Source: Rothia mucilaginosa
GTDB lineage: Bacteria; Actinomycetota; Actinomycetes; Actinomycetales; Micrococcaceae
Direction: 5' to 3'
Assembly (NCBI RefSeq): GCF_019334805.1
Contig: NZ_CP079822.1
Span: 310,001-374,000, forward strand
Length of the DNA: 64,000 nt
Shown here in pieces: positions 8,522 through 17,297 of this stretch. The notes beneath the pieces were generated by a model. The model saw nothing but the letters and a program-made list of their open reading frames with translations, was not told where the DNA came from and did no database searches. A program made the translations under genes and the position numbers. Positions within the stretch are counted from its first letter, which is position 1, and the number at the start of each line of letters is the position of its first letter.

Positions 8522-10720
8522 CTAGCGCTTCTTCTCGCGCGCCACAGCGTCCGCCTCGTGCAGGCGGCCGCGGTACACCGCGTGGCGGTTACTCTGGATT
8601 AGCTCGCGGCCACCACCGGCAGAACGGGTCACGTTCGGGGCGACTGCCGCCGTAGAACCGTCAGCCTCCGCGGTCGAATCGTTGGCAGTTTCTTTACCCT
8701 GCAGGCGCTGATCAAAAATCTCATCATACACCTCATCCTCGTGCATCGCCCAGGGCACGGTTGCCGTCATAACGCCTGGCTCATGCAGAAGCGCCTGCTT
8801 GAGGCGGCGCACCGTGCGGCGGTGCAGAAGACGCTGCCACCAGTGCTCCACCACGAATTCCGGCAGGTAGACCACCAAAATATCGCGCGGTGACTTCTTG
8901 CGGCGGCGGCGAATATACGAGACGACAGCATCCACCGTGTCACGGTACGGCGAGTCAATGACCGACAGCGGCACCGGAATACCGAGGGCGTACCAGCGCT
9001 TCTTCACGACCTCCAGGGCGGCCCGGTCATTGTTGACCGTCAGCGCCTCAATCGTGGAGGGGCGACCGGCACGCGCATAGGAGAGGGCACGAACCACCGG
9101 GCGGCGCACACGCTCCACGTACACGATGGCGTGCACACGCGAAGGCAGGGCCGCCACATCCGCAACGGATTCGGCGTTCAGGGGGATGTCCAGGGCGGCA
9201 TCCACCGCATCGTAGTGGCGGCGAGTCACAACCATACCTCCAACCATCAGGGCAATCATTCCAAGGGAGAGCCACGCACCGGCGGCGAACTTCGTCACCA
9301 CGACGATGACCAGCACCGCGGCGGTTACGACCACACCCACCACAGAGACAGCGATATCACGAATCAGGGCGCGGCGCGGCATCTGTGCCAGGGTGATGCG
9401 CAGCAGACGCATGCGGTAGCGCACCACCGCCAGCTGAACCAGCACCATCGACAGGCACATGCCCACGATGTACAGCTGAATCAGCGAGTACACGTCCGAG
9501 CCGAAAACGGTGGTGAGGAAAATTGAGAATGCCGACAGCGCCAGCACACCGTTCGCATACAGGCCGCGTGATTCCATGCTGCGGAAGAACACCGGCAGGT
9601 ACTGGTAATCAGCCAGCGACGAGGCAATCACCGGGAAGCCGGTAAACGCAGTCAGCGAGGCGATAATCAGCACGCCCACCGTGGCAAACACCAGCAGCTG
9701 CGCGAAGAACGGAACACCCTGATAAATCGCCAAAGCCACCTGGTACAGCGCCGGCTTCTGGTGGAAGTACTCCCCCGGCGCGTGCCCGTCAATGAACAAG
9801 AAACGGGTCGTATCGTGCACCATGTGCACGCGGGTTGCCGCCGCAAAACCGAGCAGGCTCACCAGCAGGACCGAGGTGATTAGGCCCATCATCATCATGG
9901 TGACCGCCGCGTTATATTTCTTCGGGCGGCGGAAATACTTCACCGAATTAGAGATCGTAGAAACACCCGAGAACGCCACCACACCGGCGGAGAACGAACG
10001 CGCCAGAAGCAGCACCAGCGCCAAGCCTTCCAGGGCATGATCGTGGTATTCGGGGGCAATCACGTAGGTCGCCGACTCAGCCAGCGGCAGGGTACCCGTC
10101 GCGGCACGAATCCAACCCACAATGAGGGTCGCTCCTAACAGCGCCAAGAAAACGTACAGCGGCCAGTACGCAATCTTGCCCAGCAGCTGCACGCCACGCA
10201 GCGCAAACAGCGTCAGCGCGACAATGAGTAGCACAGCAATGTGCGTGCGCCAATCCTGAATCTGCGGATACAACGCCACCAAAAACGAGGACGCCGAAGA
10301 CATCGACACCGCCACTGTGAGCATATAGTCCATCAGCGACGAAGCGCCCATCACAATCGACGGCAGCGCACCCAGTTTGCGGTGCACCAGCTGAATATCG
10401 CCCTCAGAAGCAATCTGATTAATGTTGTACCGGTACGTGCCAATCACCAGCAGACCCACCATCGCCACCCCCAAACCAATCCAGGGCGAAAAAGCGAGCG
10501 CAGACGCACCCGCGGCGGCAAGGGTCAAAATCATCTGGTCGGCGGCGTAGGCGACCGAAGAGATGCCGTCGGCACCGAAAAGAGGCAGGGCGTAGCGCTT
10601 CGGCAGATTGACAGCCGAAAGATTTCGCGTGCTGACCGGCCTGCCGGTCAGGGCGATGCGCATCTTATCCCAACGATTCCTCACGCTGTTAAGGCTATAG
10701 GTCGCGGCTTCAAAGCTCAA
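8522..10720 (-). CDS. APC-superfamily permease, KimA/KUP-like; candidate potassium transporter
   Basis: A 732-aa membrane protein with about 12 hydrophobic segments (residues 45-500) and a cytosolic C-terminal domain of about 200 residues. It is usually annotated as an amino acid permease. Several residues I recall as K+ ligands in B. subtilis KimA are present at the right spacing: D51 and Y58 in GADGISSVAY (KimA D36/Y43), and D131, T135, S139 in DYMLTVAVS (KimA D117/T121/S125). It is divergent from two TrkA-type regulatory genes, which supports potassium transport (inference). The TTG start at 10720 has no clear ribosome site; a GTG at V13 or the ATG at M20 are alternatives. An imperfect duplication with the sequence CGGCTTAGC / CGGCTAGCG touches its stop codon. 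Confidence 0.8.
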   Translation of the reverse strand: MSFEAATYSLNSVRNRWDKMRIALTGRPVSTRNLSAVNLPKRYALPLFGADGISSVAYAADQMILTLAAAGASALAFSPWIGLGVAMVGLLVIGTYRYNINQIASEGDIQLVHRKLGALPSIVMGASSLMDYMLTVAVSMSSASSFLVALYPQIQDWRTHIAVLLIVALTLFALRGVQLLGKIAYWPLYVFLALLGATLIVGWIRAATGTLPLAESATYVIAPEYHDHALEGLALVLLLARSFSAGVVAFSGVSTISNSVKYFRRPKKYNAAVTMMMMGLITSVLLVSLLGFAAATRVHMVHDTTRFLFIDGHAPGEYFHQKPALYQVALAIYQGVPFFAQLLVFATVGVLIIASLTAFTGFPVIASSLADYQYLPVFFRSMESRGLYANGVLALSAFSIFLTTVFGSDVYSLIQLYIVGMCLSMVLVQLAVVRYRMRLLRITLAQMPRRALIRDIAVSVVGVVVTAAVLVIVVVTKFAAGAWLSLGMIALMVGGMVVTRRHYDAVDAALDIPLNAESVADVAALPSRVHAIVYVERVRRPVVRALSYARAGRPSTIEALTVNNDRAALEVVKKRWYALGIPVPLSVIDSPYRDTVDAVVSYIRRRRKKSPRDILVVYLPEFVVEHWWQRLLHRRTVRRLKQALLHEPGVMTATVPWAMHEDEVYDEIFDQRLQGKETANDSTAEADGSTAAVAPNVTRSAGGGRELIQSNRHAVYRGRLHEADAVAREKKR

Positions 10721-10858
10721 TTTTATTCAGCCGAATAGTGGGCATGGCGAGCGGAATATCACGGAGCATCGGCGTGGAGGCTCACCCGCCCATTACACTG
10801 GTAGAGGTAGGCGGTAACGCCTTATCGACACAAAACATCAACACATTCGGAGGGTTGT

Positions 10859-11740
10859 ATGCCTCACTTCGTCATTATGGGTGCCGGGCGCGTGGGCGTC
10901 ATGTTGGCGCGCACTCTGGAAGCTTCGGGGCATACGGTCGCCGTCATCGACCAGGACGAACGCGCCTTTCAGCCGCTGCGTAAGGGCTTTGAGGGCCGCC
11001 TGGTGACCGGTGTTGGCTTCGATGAGGACACCCTCAAGCGTGCCGGTATTACCGAGGCGTACGCTTTTGCCGCGGTCTCTTCGGGCGATAACTCGAATAT
11101 TATTGCCGCCCGTGTGGCACGCGAAATGTTCAAGGTGAAGAACGTTGTGGCGCGTGTGTACGACCCGAACCGCGCCGAATTCTTCCAGCGCATGGGTATT
11201 CCCACGGTCGCTTCGGTGCGTTGGTCCACCGACCAGGTGCTGCGCCGCCTGCTACCTGAGCAGGCGCTCAAGGGCGATTTCCGCGAACCCTCGGGCCGCC
11301 TCATGCTCACCGAAATTCCGCTCGACGACGGCTGGGCGGGTCACGCCCTGACCAGCATCGAACGTGCCGCCGGGGTGCGCATCGCCTACATCACCCGATT
11401 CGGTGAGGGTATGCTCCCCCGCCCCGATTCCGCCTACCAGCAGGGCGACAGCGTGCACGTCATGATGCGCACCGACGACGTTGCGGACGTAACCCGCATC
11501 CTCTCCCACCCACCGCGCGTTGAAGACGAAGAAACAGAAGCTGAGGGGGACTACGCCCCCGCCTCGGGCCACAGAAAGCGCCCTAAGCGTCCCCACGCAC
11601 CGAAGAAACCCGCCGAGCAGAAGCACAACGACGGCCCCGTCATCGAGCATGAATTCCACCTCGGTGACACTCCCCCGGAGCTGCCCGACCCCCTCGAACT
11701 CATCGGCCGCCATCGTGACCACTCGAAAGGTGAGAAGTAA
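10859..11740 (+). CDS. TrkA-family potassium channel/transporter regulatory protein (CeoB-like)
   Basis: A 293-aa cytosolic RCK-type protein. The N-terminal Rossmann domain starts MGAGRVGVMLARTLEASGH and has VIDQD at the end of the second strand, typical for NAD(H)/adenine-nucleotide binding. A TrkA-C-like domain follows (about 125-220). The last 70 residues are a charged extension (KRPKRPHAPKKP, then HEFHLGD) not present in short TrkA proteins. A GGAGGG Shine-Dalgarno sequence precedes the ATG. It abuts the next TrkA gene with no gap (TAAGTG), so the two are co-translated and probably form a hetero-oligomeric gating ring. It is homologous in place to Rv2691. Confidence 0.9.
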   Translation: MPHFVIMGAGRVGVMLARTLEASGHTVAVIDQDERAFQPLRKGFEGRLVTGVGFDEDTLKRAGITEAYAFAAVSSGDNSNIIAARVAREMFKVKNVVARVYDPNRAEFFQRMGIPTVASVRWSTDQVLRRLLPEQALKGDFREPSGRLMLTEIPLDDGWAGHALTSIERAAGVRIAYITRFGEGMLPRPDSAYQQGDSVHVMMRTDDVADVTRILSHPPRVEDEETEAEGDYAPASGHRKRPKRPHAPKKPAEQKHNDGPVIEHEFHLGDTPPELPDPLELIGRHRDHSKGEK

Positions 11741-12394
11741 GTGAAGGTCCTTATTGTTGGTGCCGGTTCCGTGGGTGCCTCCATCGCTAAAGAGCTCATG
11801 ATGAACGGCCACGACGTGACCATCATCGACTCCAAGCCCGAAGTCAAGAAGCGCGCCGACCTGCCCGGTGTGCGCTGGCATATTGGTGACGCCTGCGAGC
11901 TGTCCGTGCTGCGCCAGGTGCACCCGAACAAGGCGGACGTGGTCGTTGCCGCAACCGGTGACGATAAGGCAAACCTGATGGTCTCCCTGCTGGTGCGCAG
12001 TGAGTTTGGTGTGCCGCGCACCGTGGCGCGCGTGAACAACCCGCGTAATGAGTGGCTTTTTGATGATTCCTGGGGCGTGGACGTTGCCGTGTCCACCCCG
12101 CGTCTGATGACCGCCCTCGTTGAGGAAGCCGTGGAAGTCGGCGACGTGGTGCGCCTGCTGACCCTGCAGGCTGGCGGCGCAACCCTCGCCGAGTACACGG
12201 TGCCGGATGACCACCCCGTCATCGGTTACCGCGTGGATCACGTGCAGTGGCCCGTTGATACGGTGCTCACCGCGATTCTGCGTGACGGCGCGCCAATCCC
12301 GCCCAGTGCCGACGTGGCGATTGAGGGCGGCGACGAGCTGTTCTTCATCACGACCATTGCCGGTGAGGATCAGATCCGCGCACTGTTCGCCTAA
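11741..12394 (+). CDS. TrkA-family potassium uptake regulatory protein (CeoC-like)
   Basis: A 217-aa second RCK protein. The Rossmann motif is VGAGSVGASIAKELMMNGH with IIDSKPE. The segment VVVAATGDDKANLMVSLLVRSEFGV is typical for TrkA-N, and the TrkA-C domain covers about 135-217. The start is a GTG directly after the stop of the preceding gene. The paired TrkA genes opposite a KimA-like permease are conserved in actinobacteria. They gate a K+ transporter in response to NAD(H) or ADP/ATP in known systems; the partner here is not shown by sequence. Confidence 0.9.
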   Translation: MKVLIVGAGSVGASIAKELMMNGHDVTIIDSKPEVKKRADLPGVRWHIGDACELSVLRQVHPNKADVVVAATGDDKANLMVSLLVRSEFGVPRTVARVNNPRNEWLFDDSWGVDVAVSTPRLMTALVEEAVEVGDVVRLLTLQAGGATLAEYTVPDDHPVIGYRVDHVQWPVDTVLTAILRDGAPIPPSADVAIEGGDELFFITTIAGEDQIRALFA

Positions 12395-12440
12395 GCGTTT
12401 ATGCGCAAGCTTTTGCATAGCATTTAGACGTAAGTTTTTG
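12395..12440. repeat. Imperfect 25-bp tandem duplication right after the second trkA stop
   Basis: GCGTTTATGCGCAAGCTTTT (12395-12414) is repeated as GCATTTAGACGTAAGTTTTT (12420-12439). The first copy begins at the base after TAA. Confidence 0.7.
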
Positions 12441-12445
12441 AGGAG

Positions 12446-12486
12446 GCGAAAGCCCCGGTCACCCATACGGGTACCAGGGCTTTCGC
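12446..12486 (+). terminator. Terminator between convergent trkA and DUF3159 genes
   Basis: A 10-bp outer stem GCGAAAGCCC / GGGCTTTCGC with further pairing inside (GGT/ACC, ACCC/GGGT), followed by TTACTTTT. It probably works in both directions. Confidence 0.7.
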
Positions 12487-12527
12487 TTACTTTTATGAAG
12501 CTATTTCACGAAGTCACGGACTGTGAT

Positions 12528-13334
12528 TTAGCGGTTCTTGGAGCTTCCAGACTCTCCGGGCACCTCAGTTTCTTCAGCATCCAGCGCCTCGGGGTCCTCG
12601 CTCACCGGCGCCTCCTCGGGAGCCGACACGCGCCACGCCAGCCACACACCCAAAGCGTACAGCGGCAGACCCATGATCAGGCGGGTCGCGCCCAGCGCCT
12701 CCACATTATTCGCGAAGTACAGGGGCACCTGCACGGCAAGGCGCAGCATCATCAGCACGGTAATAATCCAGGTGGCAAGCATGTACTGACGCAGACGCAC
12801 CGGGTTCTGGCGCCAGCTCAGCGCCTCACCACGAATGACCGCGAAAATCAGACCCATCAGCGGCCAACGCACCAGCATCGACAGCAGATACGCCAGAATG
12901 TACACGCCGTTCGTCCAGAAACCGACCACAAAGTAGTCGCTCGCATTACCGGTACGGTACGCGGCAAACGCACAAATCGCCACGCCCACCAGACCGGTCA
13001 GCGCACTCACCAGCTTAGAGCCCTGCACCAGACGAATCAGGGTGAACACGCCCGCCGCAGCCAACGCCGCAATCAGGGACAGGTTCAGCTCCTTCGTCAC
13101 GGTGAACAGCACCAGGAACGCCACCGCGGGCAGGGAGGATTCCACCAGGCCGCGCCAGCCGCCAATAGCGTGCAGAATATCCACGTCGCCGTTAGCGGTG
13201 CGGCGCATATTCGCGCCCATGGAGGCGCTTAGGCTCTGCGCCAGCTGATTCTCCTCCCGCGCCGGGGCATCTGCAGGGCTAGGTACAGGGTTAGCGTTCG
13301 GATCGGGCTGGGTCGAAGACTGCTCAGCGCTCAT
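12528..13334 (-). CDS. DUF3159 membrane protein
   Basis: A 268-aa membrane protein of the actinobacterial DUF3159 family; function unknown. The N-terminal 65 residues are soluble and Pro/Asp-rich, then HAIGGWRGLVESSLPAVAFL leads into about six membrane segments. The C-terminus is acidic (SEDPEALDAEETEVPGE). The ATG at 13334 has GGAGAAGGG upstream and overlaps the preceding OB-fold gene by 11 bases, so the two are translationally linked. The run DUF3710 / OB-fold / DUF3159 matches Rv2696c-Rv2693c, which argues for a shared but undescribed role. Confidence 0.85.
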   Translation of the reverse strand: MSAEQSSTQPDPNANPVPSPADAPAREENQLAQSLSASMGANMRRTANGDVDILHAIGGWRGLVESSLPAVAFLVLFTVTKELNLSLIAALAAAGVFTLIRLVQGSKLVSALTGLVGVAICAFAAYRTGNASDYFVVGFWTNGVYILAYLLSMLVRWPLMGLIFAVIRGEALSWRQNPVRLRQYMLATWIITVLMMLRLAVQVPLYFANNVEALGATRLIMGLPLYALGVWLAWRVSAPEEAPVSEDPEALDAEETEVPGESGSSKNR

Positions 13335-13863
13335 ATTTTCCCTTCTCCACAAAGAATTGCGGCACAATCTCATAGCGCGGGTTATAAATCACCGGCTGAT
13401 GCGCCCTCACAGACACCACCCCGGAACAGCGCAGTAGCGCACCGGCATGCACGCCGGGCACCATCTGCTGGCCCTGCCACTTGAGCATGACCCTATCCCC
13501 CGGATTAAACGGCGCATAGGGCGGGAAAGACACCTCGTGCGGCTCCTGCACCGCCACGGTCGCCAAAGACGCCGTGTTCAGATGGTGCTGCTTCTCGGGG
13601 TCCTCAGACTCCTCCTCGAAATCCTCACCGGGCGGCTCCACAATCGGCATACCAATCAGCGCCAGCGGGCTCGACCACTGCAGGGGCTTCGACTTAGCCA
13701 CCACCAGCTCGGCACGGTACATCGGTTTATCCTGCAGGGCAGGCAACCACACCTGCTCCACGCGTCCGGCAAGGCGTACGCGAAAGCGCTCGGGGTACCC
13801 GGGAGCAAGAATCTGCTCCTCAGGAACCGCGAGCGCACTCGGGTAGTTCGAAAACTCAGGCAT
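13324..13863 (-). CDS. OB-fold nucleic-acid-binding domain-like protein
   Basis: A 179-aa protein that begins MPEFSNYPSALAV and contains two beta-rich parts with FRVRLAGRVEQVWL and NPGDRVMLKWQG, which fit the small OB-fold family found between DUF3710 and DUF3159 in actinobacteria. No signal peptide is seen. Its ATG overlaps the stop of DUF3710 by one base (TAATG), so it is co-translated with it. The binding partner is unknown. The family assignment rests on position and overall look rather than on a sharp motif. Confidence 0.7.
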   Translation of the reverse strand: MPEFSNYPSALAVPEEQILAPGYPERFRVRLAGRVEQVWLPALQDKPMYRAELVVAKSKPLQWSSPLALIGMPIVEPPGEDFEEESEDPEKQHHLNTASLATVAVQEPHEVSFPPYAPFNPGDRVMLKWQGQQMVPGVHAGALLRCSGVVSVRAHQPVIYNPRYEIVPQFFVEKGKYER

Positions 13864-14657
13864 TAGCCAATCTCGGTAATCTCAGGGCCGCGGCGAGGCA
13901 TCGGGCGCAGCTTGCTGTGCTCGTTCTCGGTCTCTTCCTCCACGGCGGGCTCTTCCTCAGCCGCAACGACCAGGTCGGCGGGCAGAGTCATGGGCAGCAG
14001 CTCGCGCGGCGGGCGCGGGTCGTCGCCACGGTCCACCACGACGGTGCGGAAGACTTCCTCCACGGAGGCGGCAGCCTTATCGTCACCGAGCACAGCCGCG
14101 CCGGAGATGACGCCGCGCAGGAACCAGCGGGGACCGTCCACACCCACGAAGCGGGCGATGCGCTCGCCGGGCTGGCCGTCCGGGGTGACGGCGGGCAGGC
14201 GGGTCAGCATCTCGGCGCCGAATACGCCGGCGTAGATGTCGACGATGCCGCCCTGGGATTTGACGGATTCGGTCAGGTCGTGACGGATGTCGTCCCAGAT
14301 GCCGGTGGTGCGCGGTGCGGCGAATGCCTGCACCTGCAAGGTTGCGCCGTCACGGGTGATGGTTGCGGCGATCACCGCGCCGGTTGCGTCGTCAGTTTCG
14401 AGGCGCAGGTTCATGCCGTCGAGCAGCTTGATGCGCAGCGCACCCAGGTCGACGTAGTCTTCGAGGTCTTCGGCGGTGACTTCTTCAATATCGTGCGGGC
14501 CGTTGACGCGGTCGTACTTGATGACCTCGGGAGAGTTCTCCTCTTCCTTCAGCTCCTCAACCTCGACGTTGGTCTCCTCAATCTCTTCGGCGACAGCCTT
14601 GTCGATGGCGGCCTTTTCAGCCTCCTCGGCGTGCTTCTTCTTACCAAATCCGAACAT
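13863..14657 (-). CDS. DUF3710 protein
   Basis: A 264-aa soluble protein. An N-terminal charged helix (KKKHAEEAEKAAIDKAVAEE) of about 45 residues is followed by the DUF3710 core with VDLGALRIKLLDGMNLRLE, TLQVQAFAAPRTTGIWDDIR and the highly typical RWFLRGVISG. The C-terminus is acidic and ends in a short basic-acidic tail. The start ATG has AAAGTAGG upstream. It lies directly downstream of dut in the same direction (77-base gap), as in M. tuberculosis. No biochemical role is established. Confidence 0.85.
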   Translation of the reverse strand: MFGFGKKKHAEEAEKAAIDKAVAEEIEETNVEVEELKEEENSPEVIKYDRVNGPHDIEEVTAEDLEDYVDLGALRIKLLDGMNLRLETDDATGAVIAATITRDGATLQVQAFAAPRTTGIWDDIRHDLTESVKSQGGIVDIYAGVFGAEMLTRLPAVTPDGQPGERIARFVGVDGPRWFLRGVISGAAVLGDDKAAASVEEVFRTVVVDRGDDPRPPRELLPMTLPADLVVAAEEEPAVEEETENEHSKLRPMPRRGPEITEIG

Positions 14658-14734
14658 GGTATTCCTACTTTCACCGCACGCAGGGTGCGGGGGTTTCTTC
14701 TCTTCTCTCGTGCGGTTTTCGCGGTGAGAGCAGA

Positions 14735-15181
14735 CTAGTGGATGCCGCTGGAGCCGAAGCCGCTGGAGCCGCGTTCGGTCTGTTCCAGTTCGTCCACCAC
14801 GGTAAAGGTTGCGTGCTCGTACTTCTGAATGATCAGCTGGGCGATACGGTCGCCGCGCTGCACGTGGAAGGACTTGGTCTTGTCAGTGTTGAGCAGGGTG
14901 ACCATCAGTTCGCCGCGGTAGCCGGAATCAACGGTGCCGGGTGCGTTCACAATGGTGATACCGTTCTTGGTTGCCAGGCCGGAGCGCGGGTGCACCAGAC
15001 CAACGTAACCTTCAGGCAGGGCAATTGCCACGCCGGTGGGGACGAGGGCGCGTTCGCCCGGCTCCAGTTCGAAGTCGATGCGGGAGCGCAGGTCAGCGCC
15101 GGCGTCGCCGGGCTTTGCGTAGGTGGGTGCGGGCAGCTCGGGGTCGAGCAGCTTAATGTGGACGTTTACGGGGGTCATCAT
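14735..15181 (-). CDS. dut: dUTP diphosphatase
   Basis: A 148-aa trimeric dUTPase that converts dUTP to dUMP and pyrophosphate, keeps uracil out of DNA and supplies dTMP synthesis. All five motifs are visible: PGDAGADL (1), HPRSGLATK (2), GTVDSGYRGEL (3), RGDRIAQLI (4) and RGSSGFGSSG (5), the last being the C-terminal P-loop-like arm. The ATG at 15181 is chosen because TAGAGT ends seven bases before it and no Shine-Dalgarno sequence is present, so it is probably leaderless; a second ATG follows at once. Confidence 0.96.
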   Translation of the reverse strand: MMTPVNVHIKLLDPELPAPTYAKPGDAGADLRSRIDFELEPGERALVPTGVAIALPEGYVGLVHPRSGLATKNGITIVNAPGTVDSGYRGELMVTLLNTDKTKSFHVQRGDRIAQLIIQKYEHATFTVVDELEQTERGSSGFGSSGIH

Positions 15182-15188
15182 GGTCAAT

Positions 15189-15194
15189 ACTCTA
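15189..15194 (-). promoter_or_regulatory. -10 element (TAGAGT) for a leaderless dut transcript
   Basis: On the minus strand TAGAGT is followed by seven bases and then the ATG of dut. The nearest purine run (AAAGG) is upstream of the box and too far away to be a ribosome site. Confidence 0.45.
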
Positions 15195-15327
15195 ACCTTT
15201 CGCGGGTGTCTGTGCCATCACCTCGCGCTGTGTTGAGGCTCTACTGCGGGGTGTTTTCGTTGTGTGTTCGCGTTGAGCGCGTGCCACAGCGTGCCGTGTT
15301 GGGGGCGAACGCGGCGCTGTTCTTGCG

Positions 15328-15377
15328 CGCGCTTTCGCATACGCGCTTTCACATGCTCAACGGCACATACTCAACGG
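15328..15377. repeat. Two neighbouring 14-bp tandem duplications
   Basis: CGCGCTTTCGCATA / CGCGCTTTCACATG (15328-15355) is overlapped by CACATGCTCAACGG / CACATACTCAACGG (15350-15377). They sit in the gene-free 266-bp stretch between dut and DUF4193, which otherwise holds only a terminator. Confidence 0.8.
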
Positions 15378-15404
15378 GGCGGGTGCACTCGGCACTCGCC
15401 CCGT
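15374..15404 (-). terminator. Terminator hairpin of the DUF4193 gene
   Basis: A 13-bp stem ACGGGGCGGGTGC / GCACTCGCCCCGT with one G-T pair and a 5-nt loop, downstream of DUF4193 on the minus strand. The T-tail is weak. Confidence 0.6.
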
Positions 15405-15428
15405 CATGAGGTGTATGTCGGGTGGGTG

Positions 15429-15465
15429 TTAGCCCTTCCCTAAAGTTTTAGCCCTCGCACTCGAT
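15429..15465. repeat. Imperfect 18-bp tandem duplication over the DUF4193 stop codon
   Basis: On the minus strand GAGGGCTAAAACTTTAGG is followed by GAAGGGCTAACACCCACC, so the Glu-Gly-stop end is copied. The stop TAA is at 15448-15450. Confidence 0.6.
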
Positions 15466-15747
15466 GCAGTAGGACAGGCCGCCCTCTTCACGTGCAATCT
15501 GCGAGCGGTGGCGCACCAGGAAGCAGGATGCGCAGGTGAACTCGTCGTCCTGAGCGGGCAGAACAACAACGTTCAGCTCCTCGTTGGAGAGGTCAGCACC
15601 GGGCAGCTCGAAGCTTTCTGCTGCGCTGTTCTCGTCTTCGTCCACCGCACCGGACTGCATCTCGGAACGGCGGGCGTTCAGCTCCTCGTAGGACTCTTCG
15701 TTCTGCTCTTCGTCCTGCTTGCGAGGTGCATCGTAATCAGTTGCCAA
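15448..15747 (-). CDS. DUF4193 zinc-ribbon-like protein
   Basis: A 99-aa acidic protein of an actinobacterial family beginning ATDYDAPRK. The C-terminal part has two CxxC pairs, CASC and CIEC, about 22 residues apart, which fits one structural zinc. The start is a TTG at 15747: the frame runs further upstream, but only here is a GGAG sequence placed 9 bases before a start codon, and the family always begins (M)ATDYDAP. It is divergent from sepH. Its role is unknown; conservation and the zinc ribbon suggest protein or nucleic-acid binding. Confidence 0.88.
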   Translation of the reverse strand: MATDYDAPRKQDEEQNEESYEELNARRSEMQSGAVDEDENSAAESFELPGADLSNEELNVVVLPAQDDEFTCASCFLVRHRSQIAREEGGLSYCIECEG

Positions 15748-16073
15748 ACTTTCACGCTCCGTTGGTTCTGTGGCTGTGTGTTGGACTAGGCCACGCTGGT
15801 TTATTGAGTGCTCTAGGTGCCGCGGGTGTGTAATTAACCCCGACGGCATGCCAGGTATTGTTCACCATTGGCACCCTATTTGTCTAATCCTGGGTAGGCT
15901 TTGGACTGTTTAGGCGTCACATTTTATCTTTTTCAGTGCGGAAAGTACATGTTTTTTTGGTGAAAATCCCGCCTCCGCTACTGATTTACCGCGCTTTCAC
16001 GGTACCCTGGTAGGTAGTTTGCGTTCCGTGCAACACATTCACGAACGCGTCCGGTTCACCTATGGAGGTTCTC

Positions 16074-17201
16074 ATGCTTGAACTGCGTCTGATTGGCGTT
16101 CACGATGACGGCGAAAATCTGGTGCTTGAGTCTGCTGACGGCACCCGCTTCTTGCTGCCGATTGACGCGAACCTGCGCACGAGCATCACCAAGGCTCGCC
16201 GTATTCAGCCCGCCCGCGGTCTGGGCGCTAAGGGCACCTACGGTCCGCGCGATATTCAGACCCGTTTCCGTCAGGGTGCCTCCGTTGAGGAAATCGCTGA
16301 AGAGTCCGGTTGGGAGCCGGAGCGCGTGCGCCGCTACGAGTGGCCGATCGTTGCTGAGCGTGCCCACATTATTCGTGCCGCTCAGAGCGTGAAGATTGGT
16401 CGCCGCAGCTCTGCTTCGGGTACCGCACAGATTCCCGTGACCCTGAGCGCCCGCATTGAGGAAGTCTCCGAGCGTTACGGTTTTGAGGACGCAACCCAGG
16501 ACTGGACCACCCGCCAGCAGGAGAACGGCCAGTGGCGCGTTGAGGTTGATATTGCACTGAAGGATTCGGTGCGTCAGAACCTGCCCGCGCAGGTCGTCTT
16601 CCCCGCACGTTGGGTGTACAACCCGGCGAACCAGGGCCTGTACGCGTCGAATGAGGCAGCGTACTTCCTGATGGGCAATAGTGAGGACGCTGTTGCCGCC
16701 GCCGCGAAGAAGGCTCCCGTGGAGGTTCCTCCCGCCCGTCTGCCGAAGGCACCCGAGCCCGCACCGGCACCCCTTACTTCCTCTGAGAGCGCTGACGAGC
16801 GTAAGCTCAAGGAGCTTCTGGAGCGTGCCCGCTCGGTGCGCCCGGCACAGGTTGAGGAGCCCGAGGTGTTCGTGCACCGCGAGCCCGCCCAGCCCGCTGC
16901 GCCTGTAGCTCCTGCTGCTCCCGAGCCCACCGCAGAGACCACCGACCCGCTGGCTGTGGATTCGGAAGCACCCGCTGAATCCGTTCCGGTCGAGTCCTTC
17001 ACCCTGCCGGCACCCATCGAGGACGCACCCGCGGCTGAGGTTGCCGAGGCGCCCGTTGCCGAGGCGCCGGCCACTGAAGCACAGCCTGAGCCCGCACCCG
17101 CAGCTGAGCCCGCCTCCGAGGAGAAGCCCAAGCCTTCCTCGAAGAAGCAGCGCGTGAGCGTTCCGGCTTGGGATGACATCATCTTCGGTAGCCGCAAGTA
17201 A
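16074..17201 (+). CDS. sepH: Septation protein SepH (DUF3071)
   Basis: A 375-aa actinobacterial cell-division protein that, in Streptomyces, binds FtsZ and promotes filament assembly at septa. The N-terminal DUF3071 domain starts MLELRLIGVHDDGENLVL and includes a helix-turn-helix-like part (VEEIAEESGWEPERVRRYE, about residues 80-98). A long Pro/Ala/Glu-rich linker covers about 215-355, and a short conserved tail ends PAWDDIIFG. The ATG at 16074 is chosen over one at 16062 because GGAGG lies 5 bases before it. The long open frame on the opposite strand comes from the alanine/proline codons of the linker. Confidence 0.92.
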   Translation: MLELRLIGVHDDGENLVLESADGTRFLLPIDANLRTSITKARRIQPARGLGAKGTYGPRDIQTRFRQGASVEEIAEESGWEPERVRRYEWPIVAERAHIIRAAQSVKIGRRSSASGTAQIPVTLSARIEEVSERYGFEDATQDWTTRQQENGQWRVEVDIALKDSVRQNLPAQVVFPARWVYNPANQGLYASNEAAYFLMGNSEDAVAAAAKKAPVEVPPARLPKAPEPAPAPLTSSESADERKLKELLERARSVRPAQVEEPEVFVHREPAQPAAPVAPAAPEPTAETTDPLAVDSEAPAESVPVESFTLPAPIEDAPAAEVAEAPVAEAPATEAQPEPAPAAEPASEEKPKPSSKKQRVSVPAWDDIIFGSRK

Positions 17202-17228
17202 GCGGCCGCCCTCGCGCCGCTCAATAAA

Positions 17229-17294
17229 GGGCATCTAGGCAGTAGCTTCTAGGCAGGGGCTTTAGGCCGGGCTTTAGGCAAGGGCATCTAGACA
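17229..17294. repeat. Degenerate tandem repeat of 12-16-bp units after sepH
   Basis: GGGCATCTAGGCAGTA, GCTTCTAGGCAGG, GGCTTTAGGCCG, GGCTTTAGGCAA and GGGCATCTAGACA follow one another. The shared core is CTWTAGGC or CTAGGC. Confidence 0.7.
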
Positions 17295-17297
17295 TAC

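Noticed and set aside
10721-10858. c-di-AMP (ydaO-type) riboswitch before the K+ genes
   Set aside because: The gap is only 138 bases, is shared by two divergent genes, and has none of the conserved riboswitch segments that I know.
16056-17234. 392-codon frame opposite to sepH
   Set aside because: Its repetitive Gly/Leu/Arg content mirrors the Ala/Pro/Glu linker codons of sepH; no start signal.
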